From an uncultured Bacilli bacterium (GTDB lineage: Bacteria; Bacillota_I; Bacilli_A; RF39; UBA660): a stretch of 59,625 bases of DNA. The notes under the pieces were generated by a model, which did not search any database, was not told the DNA's origin, and saw only the letters and a list, made by a program, of their open reading frames with translations. The stretch's first letter is position 1, and every line of letters starts with the position of its first letter. The stretch covers positions 1 to 59,625 of the forward strand of contig CANQBE010000004.1 of assembly GCA_947589515.1 (NCBI GenBank), in the 5' to 3' direction. This document shows, one piece after another, positions 8,631 through 15,706 of the stretch. The position numbers and the translations under genes are program-made.

Positions 8631-9479
8631 ATGTTAGGTGCAATCATAGGGGATATTATCAATTCCTATCGTGAAGTTTTAGAAATAGAGTATTTTAAAA
8701 AATATCATCAACCTACCCCTTATCAAGAAAGAATAAAAGTAATGGATGCTAATTCAAGTTTATTAACAGAAAACCTATCTTGTACGGATGACTCCATTTT
8801 AACTTGTGCAATAGCGGATGCTTTTTTACATCATCTAGATTATGAAAAATATCTAAGAGAGTATGGATTAAAGGAAGTGAATGCCGGATTAGATATTTAT
8901 GGTAGAAGTAGATTTGGTCGTGGTTTTGTGAAATGGTTAGAGGGTACTTATCAAGGGAATAGTTATGGAAATGGTGGCGCTATGCGTGTTTCTCCAATTG
9001 GTTATTTTGATACTTTAGAAGAAGTAAAGAAAAATGCTTATCTAGCTACCATTCCTTCCCATAATCATCCAGAAGCACTGATTGGAGCAGAAGCAGTTGC
9101 CGTTAGTATTTTCTTATTAAGAAATGGGCATACTAAGGAAGCACTGAAAAAGTATTTGCAGGAAAATTATTATTCATTAGACTATCATTTAGAAGACTTG
9201 AGAAAAAATTATGTGTTTTCTAGTAAGACATGTGAATCTGTTCCTCAAGCATTATTTTGTTTCCTAGAATCTAGTAGTTTTGAAAATGCTTTAAGAATTG
9301 CTGCATCAATTGGTGGTGATGCGGATACCATTGGTGCTATTGTAGGTTCTCTTAGTGAAGCTTACTATGGATTAGATTTCAATCTATTAGACCAAGTAAA
9401 ACCATATATCAAAGATTATATGTGGCCTATAATTAATAAATTTTATGAAAGGGAAAAAGTAAAATGTCAGAAAAAATAG
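8631..9479 (+). CDS. ADP-ribosylglycohydrolase (DraG/ARH-like) family protein
   Basis: A 282-residue all-alpha hydrolase of the ADP-ribosylglycohydrolase family. The dinuclear metal site is visible as TDDS near residue 45 and the C-terminal GGDADTIGAIVG; GNGGAMRVSPIGY is also typical. Members remove ADP-ribose from proteins or small molecules. Placement inside the NAD salvage operon suggests recovery of ADP-ribose, feeding the Nudix enzyme, rather than control of nitrogenase. The start at 8631 (MLGAIIGDI) follows AGAGGTG; the upstream ATG at 8613 lacks such a site. It overlaps pncC by 16 bp. Confidence 0.85.
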   Translation: MLGAIIGDIINSYREVLEIEYFKKYHQPTPYQERIKVMDANSSLLTENLSCTDDSILTCAIADAFLHHLDYEKYLREYGLKEVNAGLDIYGRSRFGRGFVKWLEGTYQGNSYGNGGAMRVSPIGYFDTLEEVKKNAYLATIPSHNHPEALIGAEAVAVSIFLLRNGHTKEALKKYLQENYYSLDYHLEDLRKNYVFSSKTCESVPQALFCFLESSSFENALRIAASIGGDADTIGAIVGSLSEAYYGLDFNLLDQVKPYIKDYMWPIINKFYEREKVKCQKK

Positions 9480-9943
9480 AAAAATTAGTAAGATTATTAG
9501 AGGAAAAGAAGAAAACGATTTCGACAATGGAATCTTGCACTGGTGGAGGAGTAGCTAATGCCATTACCAATATTGAAGGAGCCAGTGATATCCTTCATTA
9601 TGCAGCTGTTACTTATTCGAATGAATTTAAAATTAAGATGGGTGTATCTAAAAAAGTGATTGATACTTATACAGTATATAGTATGGAAACAGCTAAAGAA
9701 ATGAGTAAAAACATTGCACTTTTTGCTAATAGTAGTTATGGCGTTGGGATTACAGGTATGTTAAATGCTATCGATTCTGTGAACCCTTCTAAGAATCCTA
9801 ATTTGGTTTATATCAGTATTTATGATAGAATAGCAGATACTTTTTTTGATGATCAAATTGAGGTATTTCATCAAGATCGAATGAAAAATAAAGAAGAGGT
9901 AATTTCTAAGGTAATTGATATGCTGTTATTGTTACAAGAATAA
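9464..9943 (+). CDS. pncC: CinA C-terminal-type nicotinamide mononucleotide amidase
   Basis: A stand-alone 159-residue CinA C-terminal domain. The motifs are MESCTGGGVANAIT (catalytic Ser), VTYSNEFKIKMGVS (catalytic Lys), and TGMLNAIDSVN in place of the usual TGIAGPDGG loop. PncC enzymes deamidate NMN to nicotinate mononucleotide and so return the by-product of DNA ligase to NAD synthesis. That fits this operon. The altered loop is worth noting but the catalytic residues remain. No competence-type N-terminal MoCF domain is present. Confidence 0.85.
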   Translation: MSEKIEKLVRLLEEKKKTISTMESCTGGGVANAITNIEGASDILHYAAVTYSNEFKIKMGVSKKVIDTYTVYSMETAKEMSKNIALFANSSYGVGITGMLNAIDSVNPSKNPNLVYISIYDRIADTFFDDQIEVFHQDRMKNKEEVISKVIDMLLLLQE

Positions 9944-9963
9944 TAGGTAGAAATGAACAGTTG

Positions 9964-9972
9964 TGTTATAAT
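9964..9972 (+). promoter_or_regulatory. Extended -10 before nrtR
   Basis: TGTTATAAT is a perfect extended -10, but the region one spacer upstream has no good -35. It could give nrtR a basal promoter of its own in addition to read-through from the NAD operon. Confidence 0.5.
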
Positions 9973-10005
9973 AAAAGTATGATTTGATTTAAAAGAGGTG
10001 TCAAT

Positions 10006-10836
10006 ATGAGTGAAAAAGTATACCAATCGGAAGAAGAATTTTTAAAGGATTATGACTCTAGTCGATTTGAAAAATTATCACTGACAGCAGATACTTTAGT
10101 TTTTAGTGTTGCTAGTGAAGAAACGGGAAATTATCGTAAACTTCCAGAAAAAAAATTTAGTATTCTATTAGTAAAAAGAGATAATTATCCATTTAAGGAT
10201 CAATGGTGTTTACCTGGAGGATTTATTAAAATGGATGAGACGATTGATGATGCTGCAAAACGTATTTTAAAAACAGAAACCAATTTACAAGATATTTATA
10301 TGGAACAGTTATATACTTTTGGCGACGTTCATCGGGATCCTAGAATGAGGATTGTTTCTGTATCTTATATTGCATTAGTAGATAAAAATCGCTTAAAGGA
10401 TCATTTAAATAGTAATGCTAGTTGGTTTCAAATGAGTGTTTTAGAAGATGAAAAAGAAATTCAGGTTACTTTTGATAATCATCAAGAAAATTTTTCTATT
10501 GTGATTGCGAAAAAACTAAAGAGTCCTACTAGTGATCGTTATGAATATATCGTTAAAAAGAATACTCATTTAGCCTTTGATCATGCTAAGGTTATTGTTT
10601 GCGGAATTGCTAGATTAAAAAATAAAATTGAATATACGGATATTGTTTTTAATATGATGCCTAAATATTTTACACTTGGAGAATTGCAGCAAGTATACGA
10701 AGTAATTCTTGGAAAAAAATTGTTAGATCCTGCTTTTCGTAGAATCATTCAAAATAAAGTAGAAAAAACAGATAAAGTACAGACAGGTGGGGGACATCGA
10801 CCATCAGTATTATTTCAGTATCAACCGAAAAAATAA
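10006..10836 (+). CDS. nrtR: NrtR, Nudix-related transcriptional regulator of NAD metabolism
   Basis: A 276-residue protein with an N-terminal Nudix-like domain (about 40-150) and a C-terminal winged helix. The Nudix box is degenerate: PGGFIKMDE is kept, but the RE-x-x-EE core reads RILKTET, so it should bind ADP-ribose without hydrolysing it. The C-terminal FTLGELQQVYEVILGKKLLDPAFRR is characteristic of NrtR DNA-binding domains. In known systems NrtR represses NAD genes and is released by ADP-ribose. Its gene closes the eight-gene NAD operon, and the palindromes at 2500-2578 are its likely targets. Confidence 0.92.
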   Translation: MSEKVYQSEEEFLKDYDSSRFEKLSLTADTLVFSVASEETGNYRKLPEKKFSILLVKRDNYPFKDQWCLPGGFIKMDETIDDAAKRILKTETNLQDIYMEQLYTFGDVHRDPRMRIVSVSYIALVDKNRLKDHLNSNASWFQMSVLEDEKEIQVTFDNHQENFSIVIAKKLKSPTSDRYEYIVKKNTHLAFDHAKVIVCGIARLKNKIEYTDIVFNMMPKYFTLGELQQVYEVILGKKLLDPAFRRIIQNKVEKTDKVQTGGGHRPSVLFQYQPKK

Positions 10837-10856
10837 AGTTTAGTCTTTATTTTTTT
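10831..10856 (+). terminator. Terminator of the NAD operon
   Basis: AAATAAAG-TTTAGT-CTTTATTT (10831-10838/10845-10852) is followed by a T run. The nrtR stop codon lies in the left arm. Confidence 0.85.
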
Positions 10857-10877
10857 CTTTCTTTTTTGGTAAAAAAC

Positions 10878-10906
10878 TGTATATCTTTTTTTTATTTTGA
10901 TATAAT
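10878..10906 (+). promoter_or_regulatory. Promoter of the 52-residue membrane peptide gene
   Basis: An extended -10 TGATATAAT ends at 10906, with a weak -35-like TGTATA (10878-10883) at 17 bp. GAGGAGA lies before the downstream ATG. Confidence 0.6.
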
Positions 10907-10945
10907 GAAATAGAAAGAAAAAATCAAAATATAGAGGAGACTAAT

Positions 10946-11104
10946 ATGGCCAGAAAAGATATTATTAAAAGAAGAAAAGGAGAAGTTATTCAAGAAGCAA
11001 AAATAGAAGGAGAAAGTAATTTTCCAACGCAGGGAAATAGGATTTTATTTTTAGTTAGTTTACTTTTTCTTTTCTTTCTATTACTAATTTTATTGTTTCG
11101 TTAA
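10946..11104 (+). CDS. Small single-span membrane protein (52 aa)
   Basis: An ATG preceded by GAGGAGACTA opens a 52-codon frame ending in TAA. The N-terminal 30 residues are highly charged (MARKDIIKRRKGEV). The last 20 (ILFLVSLLFLFFLLLILLF) form one transmembrane segment, so the N terminus probably faces the cytoplasm and the protein is tail-anchored. It has its own promoter and lies between the NAD operon terminator and the next promoter. I do not recognise a family. The clear ribosome site and codon pattern argue that it is real. Confidence 0.65.
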   Translation: MARKDIIKRRKGEVIQEAKIEGESNFPTQGNRILFLVSLLFLFFLLLILLFR

Positions 11105-11154
11105 ATCGTTGTAGTCTTTTCCTTTTTAGTGTATAATGATGTTTGGTGATGATT

Positions 11155-11727
11155 ATGTACAATCAAATTTATCAAGAAAAAGAATTTTATGCTATTGCAG
11201 AACCTATTTTAAGAAATAGTGAATTTCAGCGTCGTAGAACTTTTTTACATCATAATGACTCTGTATATGATCATTCTATCAGGGTAGCTTGGTGTAGTTA
11301 TCAAATCGCAAAGTTGATTCAAAAATATAAAAACATCAATATTCAAAATGTAGTAGTTGGTGCTTTATTACATGATTTTTATATGATTCCGTGGAGAGAA
11401 TATAAAAATCCTATTCCTTGGAAAAAACATGGATTTATTCATGGGAAAATTGCTTCTATGAATTCTTACCAATTTTTTCCTAGTTTAATGAATGAACGAA
11501 TCGAAAATGCTATTAGGAGACATATGTTTCCTTTAACTCTGTTACCACCTAGATATATAGAAGGTTGGATTATTAGTATGGCTGATAAATATGTATCTTT
11601 AGAGATATTTAGAAAACCCAAAAATTTACCTCGATATATTGGAATAGAATTTTCTAAAGAAAGTTTGGTACAATCATTTAGAAATTTCTATCAAAAAACA
11701 GAACATTTTGTTTCCCATATGTATTAA
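11155..11727 (+). CDS. HD-domain phosphohydrolase-like protein
   Basis: A 190-residue protein with the H...HD...H...D pattern of metal-dependent HD phosphohydrolases: YDHSIRVAW (about 39), ALLHDFYMIPW (about 74), IRRHMFPLTLLPPRY and ISMADKYVSL. This arrangement, including the PPRYxEGWI stretch, is seen in small HD proteins of Bacillota of unsettled substrate. The start at 11155 is preferred because GGTG lies 6 bp before it. TGTATAAT at 11130-11137 serves as -10, which leaves a very short leader. The substrate, nucleotide or cyclic nucleotide, cannot be assigned. Confidence 0.75.
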   Translation: MYNQIYQEKEFYAIAEPILRNSEFQRRRTFLHHNDSVYDHSIRVAWCSYQIAKLIQKYKNINIQNVVVGALLHDFYMIPWREYKNPIPWKKHGFIHGKIASMNSYQFFPSLMNERIENAIRRHMFPLTLLPPRYIEGWIISMADKYVSLEIFRKPKNLPRYIGIEFSKESLVQSFRNFYQKTEHFVSHMY

Positions 11728-11746
11728 TCTGAAAATGGAGTAATTT

Positions 11747-13093
11747 ATGATCAAAAGTGATAAGTTTTTTAGTGCTACGAATTCTTTAGTAATTGGAATT
11801 GGTTTAGTGTTCATCGGCATTCTCATGGTAGTTGGTAGGGATTATTTATATATTAACTTCGTAAATGTATTTTTAATTGCGATTTTATTTTTGTCTATTA
11901 AACAGTTTGTGAATTATTTTATTGGCAAACGAAAAGATAAAAATATGAGTTTTACTAAAAGTTTTCTTTATTTGGTATTTTGTTTGATTTTATCATTATT
12001 TCGAGATATTCCTTTATCTATTTTACCAATTATCTTTGGATTTTATTTATTGATTAATGCTATCATTAAATTTATTAATTATTATATTTTATATCGAAAC
12101 AAAGCAAATGGGAGATTAACAGAACTGATATTAGGTATTTTCTATTTTGTGATTGCGATTCCTATTATTATTTTTCCTCTTAAAAATTTAAATATTGTTT
12201 TAGTTATTATAGGAATTTATCTTATTTTATTAGGAATTAATTATATTTTTGATTTTATTTCTTTTTTAATTCCTAAGCGCATCAAAAATAAAATTAGAAG
12301 AAATATTAGGATTACTTTACCTGTTTTTATTGAAGCATTAATTCCTTATACCGTTTTAAATGAAATTAATTATCTATTAGATAAAGAAAATTATGATAAA
12401 CCATTTTTATTTGAAGAAAAAAAGGAAGATATAGTTCCTGATTTGGAAATCTTTGTACATACTTCCAGTTTAGGATTTAATCGTATCGGTCATGTTGACT
12501 TATGTTATCATGGACAAGTTATTTCTTATGGTAATTATGATGGACAATCTATTCGCTTTTTTACGATGATTGGTGATGGGGTTTTATTTACAACGGATAG
12601 AGAAAAATATATTCCTTTTTGTATTGAACATAGTAAAAAAACTTTATTTGTGTTTGGCTTAAAGTTAACAGAGAATCAAAAAAAGAATCTTGATAAAATT
12701 ATTCAAAAAACATTTGATAATTTATATGAATGGAAACCTCCTTATTTAGTGGCTTTATCTCAAAAAAAGAAAATTAGCAAAAGTAAATATAAAGATTATG
12801 CCAGTTGTTTATATCAAATGACGAACGCTAAATTTTATAAATTTAAAGAGGGACGATTTAAAAAGTATTTTGTATTAGGTACGAATTGCTGTAAATTAGC
12901 TAATAATATTATTGGAAAAAGTGGAATTGATTTATTAAAGATGAATGGTATTATTACGCCAGGTACGTATTATGAATATTTAAATCGAGAATTTCAAAAG
13001 AAAAATAGTATGGTAGTTAGTCGAAAAATTTATAATCAAAGAAATGTAGATAAAAAGACCATTCAAGAAATTTTTAAGGGATTTTCTAGATGA
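11747..13093 (+). CDS. DUF308/HdeD-like membrane protein fused to a papain-like (YiiX-type) domain
   Basis: Residues 1-180 hold about six to seven hydrophobic spans arranged as repeated hairpins, as in DUF308/HdeD proteins. Residues 190-448 are soluble. They contain GHVDLCYHGQVISYGNYD (His first) and later LGTNCCKLANNII (Cys), with ITPGTYYEYL at the end. This His-then-Cys order suggests a circularly permuted NlpC/P60-like fold of the YiiX/DUF4105 kind. Such domains cleave or bind peptidoglycan or lipids, so a membrane-tethered hydrolase is possible. The fusion is unusual. The domain assignments are from pattern recognition only. Confidence 0.55.
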   Translation: MIKSDKFFSATNSLVIGIGLVFIGILMVVGRDYLYINFVNVFLIAILFLSIKQFVNYFIGKRKDKNMSFTKSFLYLVFCLILSLFRDIPLSILPIIFGFYLLINAIIKFINYYILYRNKANGRLTELILGIFYFVIAIPIIIFPLKNLNIVLVIIGIYLILLGINYIFDFISFLIPKRIKNKIRRNIRITLPVFIEALIPYTVLNEINYLLDKENYDKPFLFEEKKEDIVPDLEIFVHTSSLGFNRIGHVDLCYHGQVISYGNYDGQSIRFFTMIGDGVLFTTDREKYIPFCIEHSKKTLFVFGLKLTENQKKNLDKIIQKTFDNLYEWKPPYLVALSQKKKISKSKYKDYASCLYQMTNAKFYKFKEGRFKKYFVLGTNCCKLANNIIGKSGIDLLKMNGIITPGTYYEYLNREFQKKNSMVVSRKIYNQRNVDKKTIQEIFKGFSR

Positions 13094-13160
13094 AAAACTA
13101 AAAATTTGTTTAGTCCATTTTTAAAGTATGTTAAAATAGTATTGTAGTGGAGGTTTTGGT

Positions 13161-13826
13161 ATGAAAAATATAATGTCGAATACGAATGATTGTAGAGAAC
13201 TTAAGAAATTCTTGGCTGCAAAAATGAATCAAGGTCTTAAATGGAATAAAATTGATTTTGACAGCTGTTATTCTAGTATTATTGCGGGAAGGTATTATTC
13301 TTTTTCTTATGATTATTATGATGATCATAGTCTAGAAAGAGATTGTGATTGTATTACTTTTGGTATTAAATACTGTCAAAATGAATGTTTAAGATTGTCT
13401 ATACAAGAAGAGGTTTATCCGCAAACAATGGGACATAAATTGGCAGTATTAAGTGATTTTTATGAAGTATTCAAGGAAGAGTTTGGTGAACCAACTTTAT
13501 TTTATACATTAAAAAATGATGATGAAAAACAGTTATGTCTTCAGTGGTCTTTTGTAAATAGGGAAGAGGACATTTTAAACTTTCGACAAGATACTGCTTT
13601 TGAAGATGCTAATATTGATGAATTGATTATTTTTGGTGAACAAGACACTACTAGAGGAAATGTAGTAAGAAAAATAGGACTTCCTTTTGAATTGATTCCT
13701 GTCGTAGAGGAGCATATCGAAGAATTTATGAAGTATAAATATGGGAAAGAAATCAGTTATCCTGCAGATTATCAACAAGACACATTAGAGAACAAAGAAA
13801 AACAAATGAAGAAGATGTATCAATAA
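13161..13826 (+). CDS. Hypothetical acidic soluble protein
   Basis: An acidic protein of 221 residues rich in Asp, Glu and Tyr (for example FSYDYYDDHSLERDCD), without signal peptide, membrane segment or motif I recognise. GGAGG precedes the ATG. TGTTAAAAT upstream may be an extended -10. It stands alone between a membrane protein and a strong bidirectional terminator. No function can be proposed. Confidence 0.6.
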   Translation: MKNIMSNTNDCRELKKFLAAKMNQGLKWNKIDFDSCYSSIIAGRYYSFSYDYYDDHSLERDCDCITFGIKYCQNECLRLSIQEEVYPQTMGHKLAVLSDFYEVFKEEFGEPTLFYTLKNDDEKQLCLQWSFVNREEDILNFRQDTAFEDANIDELIIFGEQDTTRGNVVRKIGLPFELIPVVEEHIEEFMKYKYGKEISYPADYQQDTLENKEKQMKKMYQ

Positions 13827-13847
13827 CTCATCTTCTTCATTTGTTTT
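13799..13847. terminator. Bidirectional terminator
   Basis: A 17-bp perfect stem is formed by 13801-13817 and 13829-13845, with an 11-nt loop. It is flanked by A-rich and T-rich sides, so it can end both the plus-strand gene before it and the minus-strand zincin gene after it. Confidence 0.9.
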
Positions 13848-13879
13848 CTATAGATAGGAAAGTGTCCAACAACTGTTCC

Positions 13880-14740
13880 TTATTCATATAAATGATTTTT
13901 CAGTACTAAAGAATAACTCTTTTCAAAAGAAACATTGTCTACATTTTTTAGTAATCCATAATTTTCTAACATTTGTTTTGTTGTGATTTCTTGTTTTAAT
14001 ACACTTTGTAACGTTAATCGTACACTTTTTTCATCTTGACAATATAGATCATAAAGTAAAATTGTATAGTAGAATGCAATAAAATATTGCTTTTCTGGCA
14101 TTTGATAATATAGTAAAGCTTTTTGATCATTTTGTAATACTTTTATGATATCTTCTCTAAAAATATTATTGTACATTTCTAATAATTTCGATAATCTCCA
14201 TTTTAAAACCTTTTGTTTGGTCATTTTATTTTCATCACTAACTTGTATTAATTCATATAACATAGGAATAACCTCTGAATATAAGAAAAGCCACTTCCAT
14301 TCTTTACAACTTTCATTATCTAAAAAAACATGCATCACTTCATGACCAATATGAATATGAGATAATTCATCAAGTTGATAGGGAATGTTGATACTACATG
14401 GGATGTGAGGACCATAAAAAGTTGAATAGTATACCTGAGGAGGTGTACATTGCTTCACTAGATATTGTGTTACAATTAAATCTTGATATTTTTCTTCAAT
14501 TTCTTTTGATTGTAAATATTTTTGTAAGTTTAATGTAACTTTCTCCATTTCTACATCGTATGTAGATTTCTTTAAATGTGGAATTTTATAATCTTTATTT
14601 TTCGTGATTTGAGATATTACTAATTCTGATATTGCTTCTTCTTTTTCACCAGGAATTATTAAATTATCACGATTGATTAAAACATTAGTAAGTGTTATTT
14701 TTTTTTGGATTGATTCATAATTGTTATCATAGATATTCAT
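13880..14740 (-). CDS. Zincin-like putative metalloprotease
   Basis: A 286-residue protein carrying HIGHEVMHVFLD, an HExxH zinc site near residue 135. A third ligand is not obvious, so the clan cannot be fixed. The surrounding sequence is soluble and helix-rich. The start at 14740 (MNIYDNNYES) follows a GGGGGA ribosome site, and the longer frame to 14788 lacks one. A second HExGH protein with a similar overall layout lies at 48367, so the genome keeps at least two such orphan zincins. The substrate is unknown. Confidence 0.55.
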   Translation of the reverse strand: MNIYDNNYESIQKKITLTNVLINRDNLIIPGEKEEAISELVISQITKNKDYKIPHLKKSTYDVEMEKVTLNLQKYLQSKEIEEKYQDLIVTQYLVKQCTPPQVYYSTFYGPHIPCSINIPYQLDELSHIHIGHEVMHVFLDNESCKEWKWLFLYSEVIPMLYELIQVSDENKMTKQKVLKWRLSKLLEMYNNIFREDIIKVLQNDQKALLYYQMPEKQYFIAFYYTILLYDLYCQDEKSVRLTLQSVLKQEITTKQMLENYGLLKNVDNVSFEKSYSLVLKNHLYE

Positions 14741-14799
14741 ATTAGTTTTCCCCCATCTAATATTTCTTATTAACATGATTTTCATCATATTAATAAAAA

Positions 14800-14885
14800 T
14801 AGTACCAACTGTATAGGTTGGTACTAATCTAAAGATTTTGGAATAGTACCTAACTCATTAAATTAGGTATTCCTGTTTAAATTTA
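14800..14885. pseudogene. Relic of a fourth small-peptide/antisense-RNA module
   Basis: Hairpin AGTACCAAC/GTTGGTACT (14801-14809/14817-14825) is followed by an AA..TTGG spacer and by a second hairpin with GTACCTAA/TTAGGTAT near 14849-14873. A TTTATGC remnant comes next. This order (terminator hairpin, spacer, second hairpin, TTTTATGC) is exactly that of the antisense half of the three modules described below. The conserved antisense promoter and the peptide frame are missing. It therefore looks like a decayed copy, or an orphan antisense gene. Confidence 0.5.
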
Positions 14886-14898
14886 TGCGATTATTATA

Positions 14899-14996
14899 AC
14901 ATAAAAACGAGCTTGTAGCAAGTACGTTTTCTATTTTTTGCTCGAGTTTTCCGAGTAACTATCTATCTGGTATCCTAAGGGAAGAAGTTCAACAAC
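14899..14996. repeat. Direct repeat, left copy (hairpin plus tRNA 3'-end relic)
   Basis: This is about 97 bp nearly identical to 15718-15814. Order: hairpin AAAACG..CTTG/CAAGTACGTTTT, then CTCGAGTTTTCCGAG, TAACTATCTATCTGG, and CCTAAGGGAAGAAG..CAACAACTT. Read on the minus strand it contains TACCAGATAG, which resembles the 3' end and flank of the tRNA genes in this window. The two copies bracket peptide modules 1 and 2. Confidence 0.7.
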
Positions 14997-15022
14997 TTTT
15001 TAATAAAATATTACTCGAACAC

Positions 15023-15051
15023 TTGTTTTTATATATAATAAATAGTATACT
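15023..15051 (+). promoter_or_regulatory. Promoter of peptide module 1
   Basis: TTGTTT (15023-15028), a 17-bp spacer and TATACT (15046-15051). The resulting mRNA leader of about 60 nt includes the pairing element at 15073-15085 and the AAGGGGG ribosome site. Confidence 0.55.
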
Positions 15052-15117
15052 TTTTATAGGGAATATCAGTTGTTGGGTGTCTACCTCCAATCTTTAGAGA
15101 AAGGGGGTTTGATAAAA

Positions 15118-15210
15118 ATGAAAACTAAGACTTTTATTTTAAAAGTTCTCAAGCTCATTACTATCATTTTATTTCTCCTTATCATTATGATAGTAGTTAT
15201 AAAAAAATGA
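15118..15210 (+). CDS. Small hydrophobic peptide, candidate type I toxin (copy 1)
   Basis: A 30-residue peptide with a basic start (MKTKTFILK), one hydrophobic span (about 10-27) and a terminal KK. AGGGGG lies upstream. Such single-span peptides are typical of type I toxins that depolarise the membrane. The 5'-UTR element TTGGGTGTCTACC (15073-15085) pairs over all 13 bases, with two G.U pairs, with GGTAGACATTCAA (15250-15262) in the 3' UTR. A convergent antisense RNA covers the 3' UTR. This copy is the most diverged of the three. Toxicity is inferred. Confidence 0.65.
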   Translation: MKTKTFILKVLKLITIILFLLIIMIVVIKK

Positions 15211-15279
15211 CACTCATTCGCTAGAATAAGTGTCTAACACAATATAGTGGGTAGACATTCAATTCGGAAAAACTGAATG
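15201..15279 (-). ncRNA. Candidate antisense antitoxin RNA of module 1
   Basis: The promoter on the minus strand is TTGTCA (complement of 15309-15314), 17 bp, TAAAAA (complement of 15286-15291). The predicted RNA starts near 15279 and ends at hairpin GACACTTATTC/GAATGAGTGTC with a T run at about 15201-15207. The hairpin arm can pair with the toxin leader at TTGGGTGTC. The length is about 79 nt. Confidence 0.6.
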
Positions 15280-15285
15280 TTCCCT

Positions 15286-15314
15286 TTTTTATTTTATGCA
15301 AGTTTCCTTGACAA
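15286..15314 (-). promoter_or_regulatory. Antisense promoter, module 1 (conserved block)
   Basis: TTGTCA-N17-TAAAAA sits within a block (TTTTATGCAAGTTTCC then TTGACAAATACAT on the plus strand) that is almost identical in all three modules, while the sequence on either side differs. This argues for functional constraint or recent duplication. Confidence 0.6.
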
Positions 15315-15383
15315 ATACATATTATCACAATATGGATTTTTTTGCAAGTTTCATTCATTTTATGACAAAAAGAGAATTGCACT

Positions 15384-15412
15384 TTGACAAATTTAGTATC
15401 AAATTGTATTGT
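15384..15412 (+). promoter_or_regulatory. Candidate promoter of peptide module 2
   Basis: TTGACA (15384-15389), 17 bp and TATTGT (15407-15412). The predicted start near 15419 would give a leader of about 80 nt that includes the pairing element at 15458-15473. A TTGTTA at 15428 has no matching -10. Confidence 0.5.
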
Positions 15413-15500
15413 GTTAAAAATAAATGTTTGTTATGATTTGTATAGGAATATTTAACAGTTGAGTGCTTGCCAAACTTCATAAAGAAGAGAGGCTGATAGT

Positions 15501-15584
15501 ATGTCTAAGAAAGATTTTTTAATCTTATCACTTATTCTTATTATTCTTTTACTAATAGCCTTACTTTTTACTTTTGTAATATAG
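15501..15584 (+). CDS. Small hydrophobic peptide, candidate type I toxin (copy 2)
   Basis: A 27-residue peptide that starts MSKKDFLI and continues as one long hydrophobic span to the end. It is clearly homologous to copy 3 at 50645 (both xKKDFLI...LLLIALLF). GAGAGG lies before the ATG. The leader element GTTGAGTGCTTGCCAA (15458-15473) pairs over all 16 bases, with two G.U pairs, with TTGGCGAGTACTCAAC (15641-15656) in the 3' UTR. The antisense RNA converges on the stop codon. I infer a membrane-acting type I toxin. It is not a recognisable Fst, TxpA or Ldr sequence. Confidence 0.72.
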   Translation: MSKKDFLILSLILIILLLIALLFTFVI

Positions 15585-15595
15585 TATTCTATGTA

Positions 15596-15671
15596 AAAGA
15601 AAAGCACTCAATCTAACAAGATTAAGTGCTAACCAATATATTGGCGAGTACTCAACATTGCGTTGTTAAGT
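15596..15671 (-). ncRNA. Candidate antisense antitoxin RNA of module 2
   Basis: The predicted RNA starts near 15671, after TTGTCA-N17-TAAAAA (complement of 15678-15706), and ends in hairpin AGCACTTAATC-TTGTTA-GATTGAGTGCT (complement of 15603-15630) followed by TTTTCTTTT. The arm AGCACTTAA can pair with TTGAGTGCT in the toxin leader, as antitoxin and toxin RNAs do in par/Fst systems. Confidence 0.65.
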
Positions 15672-15677
15672 ATTTCC

Positions 15678-15706
15678 TTTTTATTTTATGCAAGTTTCCT
15701 TGACAA
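15678..15706 (-). promoter_or_regulatory. Antisense promoter, module 2
   Basis: TTGTCA-N17-TAAAAA, identical in layout to modules 1 and 3. Confidence 0.6.

Noticed and set aside
9464..9943. Competence-damage protein CinA
   Set aside because: Only the C-terminal amidase domain is present, within an NAD operon, so pncC is the better reading.
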